From: Bacteroidaceae bacterium
GTDB lineage: Bacteria > Bacteroidota > Bacteroidia > Bacteroidales > Bacteroidaceae
Direction: 5' to 3'
Assembly (NCBI GenBank): GCA_024401305.1
Contig: JAKSLI010000016.1
Location: 1-56,950 of the forward strand
DNA length: 56,950 nt
The notes beneath the pieces are model-generated. The model saw only the letters and a program-made list of their open reading frames with translations, was not told the DNA's origin and did not search any database. The stretch's first letter is position 1, and every line of letters begins with the position of its first letter. Made by a program: the position numbers and the translations under genes. Shown in pieces: positions 15,143-23,643 of this stretch.

Positions 15143-17050
15143 TTATTTCTTTACAGTACGGGTTACCTTTCCTGTTCCTTTGCAATACTTGCATTTGCCG
15201 AGTTTATATTCACGACACATGTGGCATGTACGTTCGTTTGTTGTACCTCTATCGAGCAAGCCGTGACCGTTACACATGTAGCAATCGCCTGAACCGTGGC
15301 AATAACCGCAGTCAACCTCTACGTTGGTGTCTTTCTTTGAAGACTTTGAACTGCCAGAAGAACCTGACTTCTTCTTGCTTGACGAGTTCTTTTTTCCATA
15401 GATAAGTTTGGCTCTTGCTGCTTCTGCATCAGGCCAAGGGTCGAAACTTCCACCACTACTAGAAGAACGCTTACCACAATGGGTACATTTTCCTGTTCCG
15501 TGGCAGTCTTTACACTTTCCTGTTACACCGAAATGCGTTTCTCCGGCGCCACCGCCTTTACATAAATAGCATATTCCACTTCCCTTGCAATAGACGCAAG
15601 GAGAGTCTGAATCATCTGCGGTTTTGCTGCGACCACCCGCAGGAATGCCTGTAAGTTGGCAGTATCTGCTGAGGATTTCGTTAAGACCGTGATCCTTGCC
15701 AGCTTCAGACATCAGTTTGGAATGTTCATTATGGAACCAATCGTCAAGTGCTTTTTCGCGAGACTCTTTAGTATTGCTGCCAACAGTTATCTTTCTTCCA
15801 TTGTTGCTCTTGCCTACAACGGTTCTGCCAGAGCCTGTGTTTTTACCCTTTACGCTTCTGTTGTTTACGGTAGTTACTCGGGTACCATTGCTTGTCTGTC
15901 GGGTAGTTGTTGTAGAACGAACTCCTGTAGAAGATTCCTTCTGCAGCTGAGCCTTCTTTTCTCTGTATTCATCATTCAGTGCGTCAAGTCGCTTTGCCAG
16001 GAGCTTTGCATTTCTATTTATCTCCATTGCCTGAAGCATAAGATTGTTGGCTTCTTGGTTGTTGGTGTGAGTCAGAGCGTAATCCAGCTCGGCATCATAG
16101 ACATACATCTCTGATTCGCTCAGTTGATTTGCAGATGATTGCTGATTGTATTGGCCGGTTGTTCCAGAAGCATTGGAAGCACCTGCCATGGATGTTGCTG
16201 AAGAGACTCCTTTAACCAAAGATTGAGCGCCGTTTTTTGTTGAGGACGATGATGAAGAGTTTCCTGACTTGGAGAATACACTGGCAACAGTTTCTAGACC
16301 GTTAAGGAAGTTTAGGACTTTCTCTGATTTAGTGAGATTGGTAGTGCGGACTTTATTGCCATCCCATGTCAGAGAGAAATCCACCCAATCGCTGGAGTAA
16401 AGAACCTTATTCTTGTCCTGAGGATTATAAAGTTCCACGCTTACTGAGTATTGGTTCTCGCCATTTTTGTGAGGAAGGTCTGCGAAAGGAACGGACTCTG
16501 TCATACTCAGTTTATGCTTGTCCTTCTTGATCTTCAGGGTATAGGATTCCAGCTTCAGCTTCTTCTTGTGGTTGATGTCGTAATAGAAATAGTCGATACC
16601 AAGCAGACGACCTGCAAGCCACTTGACTTCTCCTTTTATCTCAATGTACATTTTGAAGTCATCGCCGTTGTAAGGAGAAAGTTTTACCTTCGTGATGACG
16701 CCTTCTGCCGTTGCTCCAGCTGGAGCTGTCTCGCTGACTGGTGATGAGGCATATTTGGCTAAAACAGAATTGTATGCTCCTTTTGTTAGGAATGCAGGGT
16801 CGGTGGTGTGGACTGGCACATGGAGTGTCATACCTGTCTTTAACCACATCTCTGTATTATATTTCTTATACTCTTTTAGTTTGAACTTTTGACCGTACGA
16901 TTCCCAGATGGTTGTGTAGTTTTCTCCTGGTTGTACTACATGGTCAACCACTCGTACTTCGTCGGGTGGAAGGTTTACGTTGCTTGTTTTCTGTGCTGAT
17001 AATGACAACGAAAAAAGAAAAAGAAGTAATGCTGATATAAGTTTCTTCAT
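15143..17050 (-). CDS. Secreted LysM-like protein with CxxCxGxG cysteine repeats
   Basis: The 635-residue protein starts with a signal peptide (LSLSAQ, residues 15-20). A LysM-like segment follows at about 35-75 (VQPGENYTTIWESYGQKFKLKEYKKYN...LHVP). Next come a beta-rich domain (about 110-240), a serine/threonine-rich linker and a helical segment (ALDYALTHTNNQEANNLMLQAMEINRNAK). Two C-terminal clusters of CxxCxGxG zinc-finger repeats resemble those of DnaJ (CVYCKGSGICYLCKGGG; CGYCHGSGDCYMCNGHG; CKYCKGTGKV). DnaJ-type fingers in an exported protein are unusual. No enzyme domain is recognised. It could bind the cell wall and a folded or unfolded client, but this is speculative. The SSSSKKKSGSSGSSKSSKK stretch separates the two clusters. 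Confidence 0.8.
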   Translation of the reverse strand: MKKLISALLLFLFSLSLSAQKTSNVNLPPDEVRVVDHVVQPGENYTTIWESYGQKFKLKEYKKYNTEMWLKTGMTLHVPVHTTDPAFLTKGAYNSVLAKYASSPVSETAPAGATAEGVITKVKLSPYNGDDFKMYIEIKGEVKWLAGRLLGIDYFYYDINHKKKLKLESYTLKIKKDKHKLSMTESVPFADLPHKNGENQYSVSVELYNPQDKNKVLYSSDWVDFSLTWDGNKVRTTNLTKSEKVLNFLNGLETVASVFSKSGNSSSSSSTKNGAQSLVKGVSSATSMAGASNASGTTGQYNQQSSANQLSESEMYVYDAELDYALTHTNNQEANNLMLQAMEINRNAKLLAKRLDALNDEYREKKAQLQKESSTGVRSTTTTRQTSNGTRVTTVNNRSVKGKNTGSGRTVVGKSNNGRKITVGSNTKESREKALDDWFHNEHSKLMSEAGKDHGLNEILSRYCQLTGIPAGGRSKTADDSDSPCVYCKGSGICYLCKGGGAGETHFGVTGKCKDCHGTGKCTHCGKRSSSSGGSFDPWPDAEAARAKLIYGKKNSSSKKKSGSSGSSKSSKKDTNVEVDCGYCHGSGDCYMCNGHGLLDRGTTNERTCHMCREYKLGKCKYCKGTGKVTRTVKK

Positions 17051-17146
17051 GCATATTTTTGTTTTAGCACCTATGAAAAAAAGTTCGAGCCGAGCAATGG
17101 CAATGATCGCCCGACTCTCTGTTTTGTTTTCTGCAATAGCAGATAA

Positions 17147-18979
17147 TTACATGCGCTCTGGAACCTCGATGCCGAGGAGTGCCATTGCGTTCTTGATGGT
17201 CTTGGCTACATTCTTCACGAGGAAGAGACGGAGAAGTTTTGTCTGCTCGTCAGCTTCGCCAAGGATTGTGTAGTCGTGATAGTACTGGTTGAACTCCTTT
17301 GTAAGCTCGTAGCAGTAGTTTGCGATGCCGCTTGGAGAGTAATCCTTGCCTGCCTGTGCAACAGCTGCGCCGTAATCGTTGAGCTTCTGGATAAGTTCGA
17401 TTTCCTTCTGGCATGGAGCAACGCCAGCGATGTTCTCAGGAATAACGATGTTCTGTGCTTCTGCCTTGCGGAGAATAGAACGGATACGAGCGTAAGTGTA
17501 TTGGATGAATGGACCAGTGTTGCCGTTGAAGTCGATTGATTCCTCTGGGTTGAAGAGCATGTTCTTGCGAGCGTCAACCTTAAGGATGAAGTACTTCAAT
17601 GCACCCATACCAACGATACGAGCGATTTCGCGACGCTCTTCCTCTGTCATATCAGCGAATTTGCCGAGCTCAGCGGATGTCTGGTAAGCGTCTTCTATCA
17701 TTGCTGCCACGAGATCGTCAGCGTCAACGACAGTTCCCTCGCGCGACTTCATCTTTCCGTTAGGAAGTTCCACCATACCGTAAGAGAAGTGTACGAGTTC
17801 CTTACCCCACTTGAAACCGAGGCGGTCGAGTAGGATAGAGAGCACTTGGAAGTGGTAGTTCTGCTCGTTGCCGACAACATAGATCATTTTGTCGATAGGG
17901 AAGTCCTGGAAACGCATCTCTGCAGTACCGATGTCCTGAGTCATATAGACAGAAGTACCGTCTGAACGGAGAAGAAGCTTCTGGTCAAGACCTTCGTTTG
18001 TGAGGTCAGCCCATACGGAGTTGTCGTCATGGCGCTCGAAGAGACCTTTTGCAAGACCTTCCTCAACCTTAGCCTTACCCTTGAGATATGTCTGAGATTC
18101 GTAGTAAATCTTGTCGAAGCCTACGCCGAGAGCCTTGTAAGTCTCATCAAAACCAGCGTAAACCCAGTTGTTCATCTTCTCCCAAAGAGCGCGAACTTCA
18201 GGATCGTTGTTCTCCCACTTAACGAGCATCTCGCGACATTCCTTCATGAGTGGAGACTCTGCTTCTGCCTTAGCCTTCTTCTCTTCTTCAGTGAGAGGAG
18301 CGCCCGAAGCGGACGCTTCGGGAACGGTGGCGTAGCTTTCCATGAGTTCCTTGAGTTCTGCGCGGTAGTGCTTGTCGAAGGCAACGTAGAAGTCGCCGAT
18401 GAGGTGGTCGCCCTTCTTGCCGGCAGTTTCTGGAGTAACGCCATTGCCCCACTTGAGCCAAGCGAGCATAGACTTGCAGATATGGATGCCACGGTCGTTG
18501 ACGATGTTTGTCTTAACAACCTTGTTGCCGTTGGCTTCCTGAATCTTTGAAAGCGACCAACCGAGGAGGTTGTTGCGAACATGACCGAGGTGGAGAGGCT
18601 TGTTTGTGTTAGGAGAAGAATACTCAACCATAACGAGTGGAGACTCTTCTGTAGCCTTCTTCTCACCGAAATGCTCGTCAGCATTGATGTTGTTGAGAAG
18701 GTTGAGCCAAGCGTCCTCAGCGATGACGATGTTAAGGAAGCCTTTTACTACGTTGAAGTCAGAAACTACAGGGCAATTTGCTTTGAGATATTCGCCAATC
18801 TCCAGAGCAGTCTCTTCAGGCTTCTTGCGAGAAGTCTTGAGGAGAGGGAAAGTGACGAGAGTAAGAGATCCTTCAAACTCCTTCTTTGTCTTCTGGAGCT
18901 GAATCATCTTTGCTGGAACCTCAGCACCGTAAAGCTCTTTTACGGCAGCGAGGGCAGCTGTAATTATTTGATTGTTCAT
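17147..18979 (-). CDS. argS: Arginyl-tRNA synthetase
   Basis: The 610-residue class I synthetase charges tRNA-Arg. Visible elements are the N-terminal Add-1-like domain, the HIGH-type motif PLHLGHVRNNLLG (about residues 132-144), the GKMKSREGTVVDADDLV motif in the KMSKS position, and the DALR anticodon-binding domain ending RLFLVKNVAKTIKNAMALLGIEVPERM. At residues about 217-226 the peptide ATVPEASASG is encoded by a 29-base palindromic repeat lying between KELMESY and APLTEEEKKAK. Related Bacteroidales ArgS proteins have a short variable loop there, so the insertion is tolerated in this essential enzyme. The gene stands alone between repeat-bearing spacers. Confidence 0.97.
   Translation of the reverse strand: MNNQIITAALAAVKELYGAEVPAKMIQLQKTKKEFEGSLTLVTFPLLKTSRKKPEETALEIGEYLKANCPVVSDFNVVKGFLNIVIAEDAWLNLLNNINADEHFGEKKATEESPLVMVEYSSPNTNKPLHLGHVRNNLLGWSLSKIQEANGNKVVKTNIVNDRGIHICKSMLAWLKWGNGVTPETAGKKGDHLIGDFYVAFDKHYRAELKELMESYATVPEASASGAPLTEEEKKAKAEAESPLMKECREMLVKWENNDPEVRALWEKMNNWVYAGFDETYKALGVGFDKIYYESQTYLKGKAKVEEGLAKGLFERHDDNSVWADLTNEGLDQKLLLRSDGTSVYMTQDIGTAEMRFQDFPIDKMIYVVGNEQNYHFQVLSILLDRLGFKWGKELVHFSYGMVELPNGKMKSREGTVVDADDLVAAMIEDAYQTSAELGKFADMTEEERREIARIVGMGALKYFILKVDARKNMLFNPEESIDFNGNTGPFIQYTYARIRSILRKAEAQNIVIPENIAGVAPCQKEIELIQKLNDYGAAVAQAGKDYSPSGIANYCYELTKEFNQYYHDYTILGEADEQTKLLRLFLVKNVAKTIKNAMALLGIEVPERM
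18303..18331 (-). repeat. GCCACCGTTCC hairpin repeat inside argS
   Basis: On the minus strand it reads GCCACCGTTCCCGAAG, loop CGTCCG, then CTTCGGG. The 7-base stem is perfect. In the argS frame it gives ATVPEASASG. The same core is found at 19832-19923 (three copies), 20293-20356 (two copies) and 55794-55822. Confidence 0.9.
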
Positions 18980-18985
18980 AATAGA

Positions 18986-19103
18986 GACCCCCTAGCCCCC
19001 CGAGGGGGAATTATAATTTGTTTTGGGGAATGGAATTAAATGTTTAACGAGTTAAATGCGTCTCAGAGTCTATTAAATGCTCCCCCTTGGGGGGATGGGA
19101 GGC
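18986..19103. repeat. Inverted-repeat element upstream of argS
   Basis: Left arm GACCCCCTAGCCCCCCGAGG (18986-19009) and right arm 19080-19103 are imperfect inverted copies, related to the arms of the 104-base element in nspC (CCCCCT, then CCCCC and GGGGGA). The 118-base unit fills the spacer between the argS start codon and the stop codon of the membrane-protein gene. Confidence 0.75.
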
Positions 19104-19106
19104 TTT

Positions 19107-19781
19107 TTATGCTTCTGGTGCGTAGTCTGAAGTATCAGTGAAAACACGAGAAAGGATTGCAAAAGCAATGTATGCAGCAGGAGTAGTATAGAGTCCACCT
19201 ACGCAGCAGAGAAGTAAACCTGATATCATGAACAGACCGATGAGGATGTTTGCACCAAGAAGATGCCAGAAGTTGCTCTCTGTGTCGTGCCATGAAGCCT
19301 TGATTGCGTCAACGACATTCAAGCCACGGTCTATTGTATAATAAGGTGCAAACTGCAAACGAACAGCAAGGTAGATACCTGGAATGAGACAAAAGAGGCA
19401 GCCAATACCAGCGATAAAGCCTACAAGAATGCTTGCTGCAACATAGTTTACATAATTCATTACTGGCATTTTGAAAGCGTCGAAGTCAACTTTCTTGCCG
19501 TCGATTGCGTTGTAAGCCATCTTTAACACTACTGCTGTGAAAAGCATGTCGAAGAGTCTGCCAAGATATGCAAGTGGACTGTTAACGCTTTGTGCTATTT
19601 CTTGAAAAACCTCCTGGATATTGTTAGTGTCAATATTGTTGAGATTAATGTTTGAGCCGCCTGAGAGAGCAGATGTTATAACGCCTGATACTACTGTAAT
19701 AGCAATGAAAACAAGCCAGTGCTTGTTCATGTACTCACAAGCAGCACTGATGAGGTTTGTTGTAGAGAAGTCTCTTTTCAT
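19107..19781 (-). CDS. Multi-pass membrane protein of unknown role
   Basis: The 224-residue protein has five or six hydrophobic segments, among them HWLVFIAITVVSGVITSAL, MLFTAVVLKMAYNAI, VAASILVGFIAGIGCLFCLIPGIYLAV and ANILIGLFMISGLLLCCVGG. The PGIYLAVRLQFAPYYTIDRGLNVVDAIKASW segment resembles the DUF975/YciC-like group of bacterial membrane proteins, including the loop before the last helices. The function is unknown. It is flanked by repeat elements on both sides: the 118-base inverted repeat after its stop codon and three GCCACCGTTCC repeats before its start. It has no obvious operon partner. Confidence 0.8.
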   Translation of the reverse strand: MKRDFSTTNLISAACEYMNKHWLVFIAITVVSGVITSALSGGSNINLNNIDTNNIQEVFQEIAQSVNSPLAYLGRLFDMLFTAVVLKMAYNAIDGKKVDFDAFKMPVMNYVNYVAASILVGFIAGIGCLFCLIPGIYLAVRLQFAPYYTIDRGLNVVDAIKASWHDTESNFWHLLGANILIGLFMISGLLLCCVGGLYTTPAAYIAFAILSRVFTDTSDYAPEA

Positions 19782-19831
19782 AGTGATTTGGGATTATGCT
19801 GGCATGGAATGCCGTGGGGAATGATTTGAAA

Positions 19832-19923
19832 CCGAAGTTGACACTTCGGGAACGGTGGCTTTTTTCCTTCCGTATTGTGCGGTACGGTGGCTTTTTTCCT
19901 TCCGTATTGTGCGGAACGGTGGC
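19832..19923 (-). repeat. Three GCCACCGTTCC hairpin repeats after the RluA-type gene
   Basis: One copy (19832-19859) has the stem CCGAAG/CTTCGG. Two tandem 32-base copies (19857-19888 and 19889-19920) share GGCTTTTTTCCTTCCG and the small stem CCG...CGG. All end in the common GGAACGGTGGC or GGTACGGTGGC. The last copy abuts the stop codon of the pseudouridine synthase gene at 19925. Confidence 0.88.
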
Positions 19924-19924
19924 T

Positions 19925-20692
19925 TTACACGAACTTCTGGAAGAAGTCGGGTAGGGGAGAGTCAAGAGAAATAAGTTGCTTTGACACGGGATGTACGAAC
20001 TCGATGTGACGGGCAAGGAGGGAGATGCTTCCGTCTGGGTTGCTTCGCTTTGCTCCGTATTTCAAGTCGCCCTTGATGATTGCACCGATGCTTGCAAGCT
20101 GGCAGCGAATCTGGTGATGTCTGCCCGTAAGGAGCTGAACTTCAAGAAGATCGAAGTTGTCGCCTTTCTTTAGACGGCGGTATTTGAGAACAGCTTTCTT
20201 GGAGTTTGGAACTTCGCGGTTGTAGGAGTAGCTCTTGTTCTGCTTCTCGTTGCGGACGAGCCAGGAGGCTATTTCCTTCCATCCGGGAGAGCCTGAAGAT
20301 GACTCTTCGGGAACGGTGGCTTTTTCACCCGGCGGAAAAGCGCCGGGAACGGTGGCAGATGGAGCGCCTTTAGCCTTTCGCCTTTCGCCTTTACCCTCAG
20401 ACGGAGTCTGAACAATAGCCCAATAGGTTTTGTGGACATCGCCCTTGCGGAACATTTCGTTCAGACGAGTGAGTGCTTTGCTTGTTCGTGCAAAAACGAC
20501 AAGTCCCGAGACCGGTCTGTCAAGGCGATGAACTACGCCGAGGAAAACCTGTCCGGGCTTTGCATATTTCTCTTTTATATAGTCTTTTACAAGGTCAGAC
20601 AGCGGTTTGTCGCCGGTCTTGTCGCCTTGGACAATCTCACCGCTTTCCTTGTAAACAACTATAATATGATTGTCTTCGTAAACAACTTTCAT
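19925..20692 (-). CDS. RluA-type RNA pseudouridine synthase
   Basis: The 255-residue protein converts uridine to pseudouridine in rRNA or tRNA. The catalytic motif HRLDRPVSGLVVFARTSKAL (Asp near residue 58) is clear. RNEKQNKSYSYNREVPNSKKAVLKYR and LTGRHHQIRCQLASIGAIIKGDLKYG follow, both standard for small RluA enzymes without an S4 domain. Residues about 94-134 (SEGKGERRKAKGA, then ATVPGAFPPGEKATVPEESSSG) do not belong to the family and are encoded by a composite of intergenic repeats, yet the frame stays open. Its start is 1 base from the fabG stop codon, so the two are cotranscribed. RNA target not assignable. Confidence 0.92.
   Translation of the reverse strand: MKVVYEDNHIIVVYKESGEIVQGDKTGDKPLSDLVKDYIKEKYAKPGQVFLGVVHRLDRPVSGLVVFARTSKALTRLNEMFRKGDVHKTYWAIVQTPSEGKGERRKAKGAPSATVPGAFPPGEKATVPEESSSGSPGWKEIASWLVRNEKQNKSYSYNREVPNSKKAVLKYRRLKKGDNFDLLEVQLLTGRHHQIRCQLASIGAIIKGDLKYGAKRSNPDGSISLLARHIEFVHPVSKQLISLDSPLPDFFQKFV
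20293..20412 (-). repeat. Composite of three repeat modules inside the RluA-type gene
   Basis: Reading the minus strand: first a TTCAGACTCCGTCTGA palindrome with GGGTAAAGGCGAAAGG tandem units (GGCTAAA family, about 20365-20412). Then a GCCACCGTTCC hairpin with stem CCCGGCG/CGCCGGG (20328-20356), then another with stem CCGAAG/CTTCAG (20293-20320). All stay in frame, adding about 40 codons to a catalytic-domain surface. Confidence 0.88.
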
Positions 20693-20693
20693 T

Positions 20694-21440
20694 TTACATA
20701 TTCATACCACCATCAACCTGGATAACCTGACCAGTGATGTAGCTTGACATGTCTGATGCGAGGAATACAGCGCAGTTAGCGATGTCCTCAACCTGACCTG
20801 CACGGCGGAGTGGAATCTGCTTAGCCCATTCGTCGCGAACTTCCTGAGAGAGAGCAGCTGTCATTGCAGTCTCGATGAAACCAGGAGCGATAGCGTTAGC
20901 ACGGATGCCACGTGAACCAACCTCCTGACCGATAGACTTAGCGAGTGCGATAAGACCAGCCTTAGATGCAGCGTAGTTACACTGACCAGCGTTACCATGA
21001 ACACCAACAACAGAAGCCATGTTGATGATAGAACCCTTGCGCTGACGCATCATGATAGGAGTACAAGCGTGGATGAAGTTGAAAGCAGACTTGAGGTTTA
21101 CTGCGATAACAGCGTCCCACTGCTGCTCTGACATACGCATCATGAGACCGTCCTTAGTGATACCAGCGTTGTTAACGAGAATATCGATAGAACCGAAGTC
21201 CTTGTGGATTTGCTTAACAACTTCGTCAGTCTGAGCGAAGTCAGCAGCATTAGAAGCGTAGCCGATAGCCTTTACACCGAGAGCTGCGAGTTCCTTCTCA
21301 GTAGCTTCCATGTTTTCGTCACGATTGAGGTCAGTGAAAGCAATGTTAGCGCCTTCCTGAGCAAACTTGATAGCGATAGCCTTGCCGATACCGCGTGCAG
21401 CACCTGTGATGAGTGCGTTCTTTCCTTCTAGTAATGCCAT
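20694..21440 (-). CDS. fabG: 3-oxoacyl-[acyl-carrier-protein] reductase
   Basis: The 248-residue short-chain dehydrogenase reduces 3-oxoacyl-ACP with NADPH in fatty-acid elongation. It shows the cofactor motif TGAARGIGKA (residues 12-21), NNAGIT (about 89-94), the catalytic Ser in NMASVVG, YAASKAG with the Tyr-x-x-x-Lys pair, and the C-terminal ITGQVIQVDGGMNM typical of FabG. Length matches E. coli FabG (244). It is followed after 1 base by the RluA-type gene and preceded by a TetR-family regulator 57 bases upstream. Confidence 0.96.
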   Translation of the reverse strand: MALLEGKNALITGAARGIGKAIAIKFAQEGANIAFTDLNRDENMEATEKELAALGVKAIGYASNAADFAQTDEVVKQIHKDFGSIDILVNNAGITKDGLMMRMSEQQWDAVIAVNLKSAFNFIHACTPIMMRQRKGSIINMASVVGVHGNAGQCNYAASKAGLIALAKSIGQEVGSRGIRANAIAPGFIETAMTAALSQEVRDEWAKQIPLRRAGQVEDIANCAVFLASDMSSYITGQVIQVDGGMNM

Positions 21441-21497
21441 ATTTAGATTTGTTTTTTAGTTTTTATTTTTCGTTTTTGGTTTTATTTTAGCCAATAT

Positions 21498-22103
21498 TTA
21501 AAAGTCGAATCTTGGGTTAAATGCCTTTCCTAGCGCACCGTAAACAACCTTCGTTACGATAGGTTTGCTGTTTTCCGGTGTGATGCCGTGGCCGAGTCTG
21601 CCGCGAATGAATGGCACCTCAAGTCCTTTGATACAGTAGTGGGTGATGTCTGCAACGAGGTCGATGTTGTCAATATCGAACTCGCCAAGTGCACGACCTT
21701 CCTTGTAAACCCTGCGGAAAATGGCTATTTCCTCTTCGTCAAAGTTCTTGCGAACCTTTTCTACCATCCAAATGTTGCGGAAGAATTCTGCACGGAGATT
21801 ACCGTTTCGAATCACCGTTTCCCTGATTTGTGTGAGATGGCAGTAGATTAGTTCAATGATTTTTTCTTGTGGACGAATTTCCATTTCTGCAACCTCGTCC
21901 ATTCTTTCTGTCAGTCTTTCCAACTCCGATTCAATGACAGCATAGTACACTTCCTCCTTGTTCTTGAAGTAAGTATAGATTGTTCGACGACCCTTGCCAG
22001 ATGCAACGGCAATGTCGTTGATTGTTGTGTTGTCCAATCCTTTCATTGCGAACAACTGTCGGGCAACATCAATGATGAGATTACGGGTTTTAGAAATAGA
22101 CAT
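21498..22103 (-). CDS. TetR family transcriptional regulator
   Basis: The 201-residue protein has an N-terminal TetR helix-turn-helix (residues about 5-50: TRNLIIDVARQLFAMKGLDNTTINDIAVASGKGRRTIYTYFKNKEEVYYAVI). An all-helical ligand-binding C-terminus follows (IRPQEKIIELIYCHL...NIWMVEKVRKNFDEEEIAIFRRVYKEG). It lies between mltG (9 bases) and fabG (57 bases) on the same strand, and TetR proteins next to fabG often respond to acyl-CoA or fatty acids. Here that is inferred from position only. No operator was identified. Confidence 0.93.
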   Translation of the reverse strand: MSISKTRNLIIDVARQLFAMKGLDNTTINDIAVASGKGRRTIYTYFKNKEEVYYAVIESELERLTERMDEVAEMEIRPQEKIIELIYCHLTQIRETVIRNGNLRAEFFRNIWMVEKVRKNFDEEEIAIFRRVYKEGRALGEFDIDNIDLVADITHYCIKGLEVPFIRGRLGHGITPENSKPIVTKVVYGALGKAFNPRFDF

Positions 22104-22112
22104 AATGAAAAA

Positions 22113-23144
22113 CTATTTTATGTTTCTTGCGTTCAAAGCCGCTTGGTATGCACGAGCGTTTGCCATGTGCTCTGCATTGTTTTTTGCGAAGATGTGAGTG
22201 CCGTCGAACTTTGGACTTGCGCAGAAGAACAGGTATTCGTGCTTCTGTGCATTGAGTACGGCCTCAAGACCTGAAACGGATGGAATGCATATCGGACCTG
22301 GAGGCAGACCTTCGTACATGTATGTGTTGTACGGACTATCAACAGCAAGATGACGGAAAAGAATGCGACGGAGTGTGAAATCGCCTACGGCAAACTTTAC
22401 TGTAGGGTCGGCTTGAAGCTTCATGCCGATCTTTAATCTGTTGAGATATACGCCAGCAACGATTGGCTTGTCGGATTCTATGTTCGTCTCGCTGTCAACG
22501 ATACTAGCCAATGTTGATACTTCGTTTGGCGTAAGTCCAATTGCCTTTGCCTTTGCCAAGCGCTCTGTGTTCCAGAACTTTTCGTGTTCCTTTGCCATTC
22601 TCTTGAGCACCTGCTCAGCGCCATCGGTCCAGAAGAAGTCGTATGTCTCAGGAATGAAGAGCGCAGGGAGAGTCTCCTTCGTGCAACCGTATTCGGCAAT
22701 CTTTGCAGAATCGGTGAAAACGCTCATGAACTCAGCGCTGTCAGCCATGATCTTGCCGTCGAGTTTGCGTGAGATGTCGCCCATTGTTCTCGCTGTCGGG
22801 ATGGTAAGCATGATGAAGTCCTGCTGACCGTTGCGCAACTTGCGAACGAATGAGAATGCGCTTGCGTCAGTAGTGAGCACATACATTCCCGGACGCACTC
22901 GCTCATCGTATTTCAGATGACGTGCCAAGGTAGAGAAACCTGTGATGCCAGCCTTTGAAACAACAGGTTCTATCTTGCATATTACGGAATCAAGATTGTC
23001 GTCTTTATCTATGAAAATCTTCGCGTCCTTGTCAATAACTGACATGGAAGCGAAGAAATAGTAATATACAATTCCGAAGATTGCCAACAAACAGACTGCT
23101 ATTGGCACAAGATATCTTGCGGAAAGTAACTTCTTGTTAATCAT
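22113..23144 (-). CDS. mltG: Endolytic murein transglycosylase
   Basis: The 343-residue protein is an inner-membrane-anchored YceG/MltG enzyme that cuts nascent peptidoglycan strands. A single N-terminal membrane helix (residues about 12-34) is followed by a LysM-like subdomain. The catalytic domain contains LTPNEVSTLASIVDSETNIESDKPIVAGVYLNRLKIGMKLQADPTVKFA, where the glutamate of SIVDSET lies at the active site, and later YMYEGLPPGPICIPSVSGLEAVL. Length matches MltG (about 340). It sits 4 bases from the upstream DUF4293 gene and 9 bases from the TetR gene, inside a compact minus-strand block led by bamD. Confidence 0.95.
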   Translation of the reverse strand: MINKKLLSARYLVPIAVCLLAIFGIVYYYFFASMSVIDKDAKIFIDKDDNLDSVICKIEPVVSKAGITGFSTLARHLKYDERVRPGMYVLTTDASAFSFVRKLRNGQQDFIMLTIPTARTMGDISRKLDGKIMADSAEFMSVFTDSAKIAEYGCTKETLPALFIPETYDFFWTDGAEQVLKRMAKEHEKFWNTERLAKAKAIGLTPNEVSTLASIVDSETNIESDKPIVAGVYLNRLKIGMKLQADPTVKFAVGDFTLRRILFRHLAVDSPYNTYMYEGLPPGPICIPSVSGLEAVLNAQKHEYLFFCASPKFDGTHIFAKNNAEHMANARAYQAALNARNIK

Positions 23145-23148
23145 AGTT

Positions 23149-23610
23149 TTATCTGATTCTGTCCATAGACCTTACGAGCGCTTCGTCCTTAAGGATAGCT
23201 TTGCGAGCAAGGAAGAAAAGTATCATTGCAATAGCAGGCAAGCACGCTGCGAATGAAGGCTTGAATTCGCCTGAAAATTCAATCATGCCCGAGAATGCCC
23301 AAATGCAGTAAACTACGTTCCACACGAGAGTGAACACTATGCCAAGGACGCACTCTACAGCCTGTAGCTTACGGTTCTTGTAGGTGAAGATTGCTATTGC
23401 CGCAAGTGTGCATGACATGATGAGCAAGAAGTTCCCCATAGATAACCATGAGTACTCTCTTGTACCGTCAGGAGCCACAGTAAATAAGTTATAGACAGTG
23501 CTATTTGCTGCCAAGTCTTCTGGCACGATATTCGCTATTGGCAAGCAAAGGCAAACGGCGCAAGCAATTATTGCGATGATGAGATAAACGGTTTGTATTC
23601 TTTGCCACAT
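23149..23610 (-). CDS. DUF4293 family membrane protein
   Basis: The 153-residue protein has four predicted membrane helices. It starts MWQRIQTVYLIIAIIACAVCLCLPIA, the hallmark of the Bacteroidetes-specific DUF4293 family, and carries a conserved ILKDEALVRSMDRIR tail. The role is unknown. In many Bacteroidetes the gene is found close to the omega-subunit and bamD genes, as here, which supports the identification. Spacing to mltG is 4 bases and to the omega gene 33 bases, so cotranscription is likely. Confidence 0.87.
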   Translation of the reverse strand: MWQRIQTVYLIIAIIACAVCLCLPIANIVPEDLAANSTVYNLFTVAPDGTREYSWLSMGNFLLIMSCTLAAIAIFTYKNRKLQAVECVLGIVFTLVWNVVYCIWAFSGMIEFSGEFKPSFAACLPAIAMILFFLARKAILKDEALVRSMDRIR

Positions 23611-23643
23611 AATATAATAATGTGTAAAGGGTGCAATTATCGA

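Noticed and set aside
19857-19923. CRISPR-like tandem of 32-base units
   Set aside because: There are only two units without unique spacers, and they belong to the GCCACCGTTCC hairpin family found elsewhere. No cas gene is present.
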